Assembly: GCA_039621445.1 (NCBI GenBank)
Contig: CP154955.1
Location: forward strand, 43,051,540-43,115,539
Source: Euglena gracilis
Lineage: Eukaryota; Euglenida; Euglenophyceae; Euglenales
Length of the DNA stretch: 64,000 bases
Direction: 5' to 3'
In this document: positions 63,738 to 64,000 of the stretch, in pieces
How positions within the stretch are numbered: position 1 is the stretch's first letter
Layout of the letters: each line of letters opens with the position of its first letter
Translations under genes and position numbers: made by a program
Notes under the pieces: generated by a model
Databases searched by the model: none
What the model was told of the DNA's origin: nothing
The model's input: the letters and a program-made list of their open reading frames with translations, nothing else

Positions 63738-63980
63738 TCAAACTGGGGTTTCTTCCCAGGAAATCTTTATTGGTTGAATTTTGTATTTGTTTCCCCTCCA
63801 AAATTTGCCTGAGCAAATCATGCAAAGGAGGGGCCACCTGGGGGGTGGCTTTTTTTCCCCCATGAAATTGGTGAACATGCCCCTGTAGGGGTGATTTTCA
63901 GGCAGGGGGTCCCTGGAACTCTCATTTTTGATTAACTGGGGCCACCATGTGGCTGAATCCCAGCAGGGGGTGACCATCAA
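63738..63980 (-). pseudogene. DIRS 3 methyltransferase-like segment
   Basis: The stretch MVTPCWDSATWWPQL resembles MVPRWTHRRWYRDI of LTR-B, the strand-plus-helix after the catalytic box in the adenine-methyltransferase-like domain. The catalytic box itself would lie past the window edge. In DIRS elements this domain sits between RNase H and recombinase, which fits. Confidence 0.45.
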
Positions 63981-64000
63981 AACTTCGACCTGTGGAAACA

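Larger units (their letters stand above)
62514..64000 (-). mobile_element. DIRS-like element 3 (partial, runs off the window)
   Basis: Starts GTACTCCCTCGAAG like DIRS 1, with the same inverted repeat (GCCGGCGGTGTTTTG onward) and an internal complementary region at about 62,805-62,910. It carries the recombinase and, at 63,738-63,980, a methyltransferase-like tail (VTPCWDSATWWPQL) that DIRS 1 lacks. RT and gag should lie beyond the right edge. Confidence 0.75.

Overview
The window looks like nuclear DNA of a eukaryote whose accessory genome is made almost entirely of nested mobile elements. I found no convincing host gene, tRNA, rRNA or bacterial signal. The retroelement types (Ty3-like LTR elements with chromodomains, DIRS-like tyrosine-recombinase elements, retrotransposon-borne DNA methyltransferases) and short TTAGGG/TTTAGGG-like tracts recall dinoflagellates or related protists. 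That assignment is inference and uncertain.

Region 1 (about 1-17.9 kb) is a mosaic of non-autonomous DNA elements full of long G or C runs. It holds CAGGG-ended miniature elements with 8-bp target duplications (hAT-like), a 2.6-kb element with a 9-bp duplication (MULE-like), a 415-bp element at a TA site, a 314-bp element with a 10-bp duplication, and a large inverted structure at 10.2-17.7 kb. Several insertions can be proved because a second, uninterrupted copy of the host repeat lies in the same window. Two copies of an unusual element (411-1,674 and 15,056-16,743) carry a tyrosine-recombinase-like N-terminal region followed by a PHD finger, bordered by palindromes and 32-bp tandem repeats.

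Region 2 (19.7-57.6 kb, minus strand) is a Russian doll. DIRS-like element 1 (19,731-23,652) abuts DIRS-like element 2. Element 2, about 4.8 kb, is split into three pieces (23,653-25,030, 41,175-44,415, 57,411-57,631) by two LTR retrotransposons. LTR-A (25,031-41,174, 16.1 kb) has 303-bp LTRs, an initiator-Met-type primer site, gag, protease, a methyltransferase-like domain, RT-RNase H-integrase-chromodomain, and then an unrecognised frame of about 1,800 codons in the position of an env gene. LTR-B (44,416-57,410, 13.0 kb) has 476/477-bp LTRs, a coiled-coil/gag region, and an ORF that joins an NPPF-type (N6-adenine-like) methyltransferase domain to a C5-cytosine methyltransferase upstream of the protease. 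Both carry in-frame stops and frameshifts.

Region 3 (57.6-64 kb) holds unrecognised DNA with simple repeats, then a DIRS gag fragment and a third DIRS-like copy (62,514 to the window end) whose recombinase has lost its catalytic tyrosine. The elements form layered insertions, not a pathway. The recurring theme is DNA methyltransferase domains in several retroelement families.
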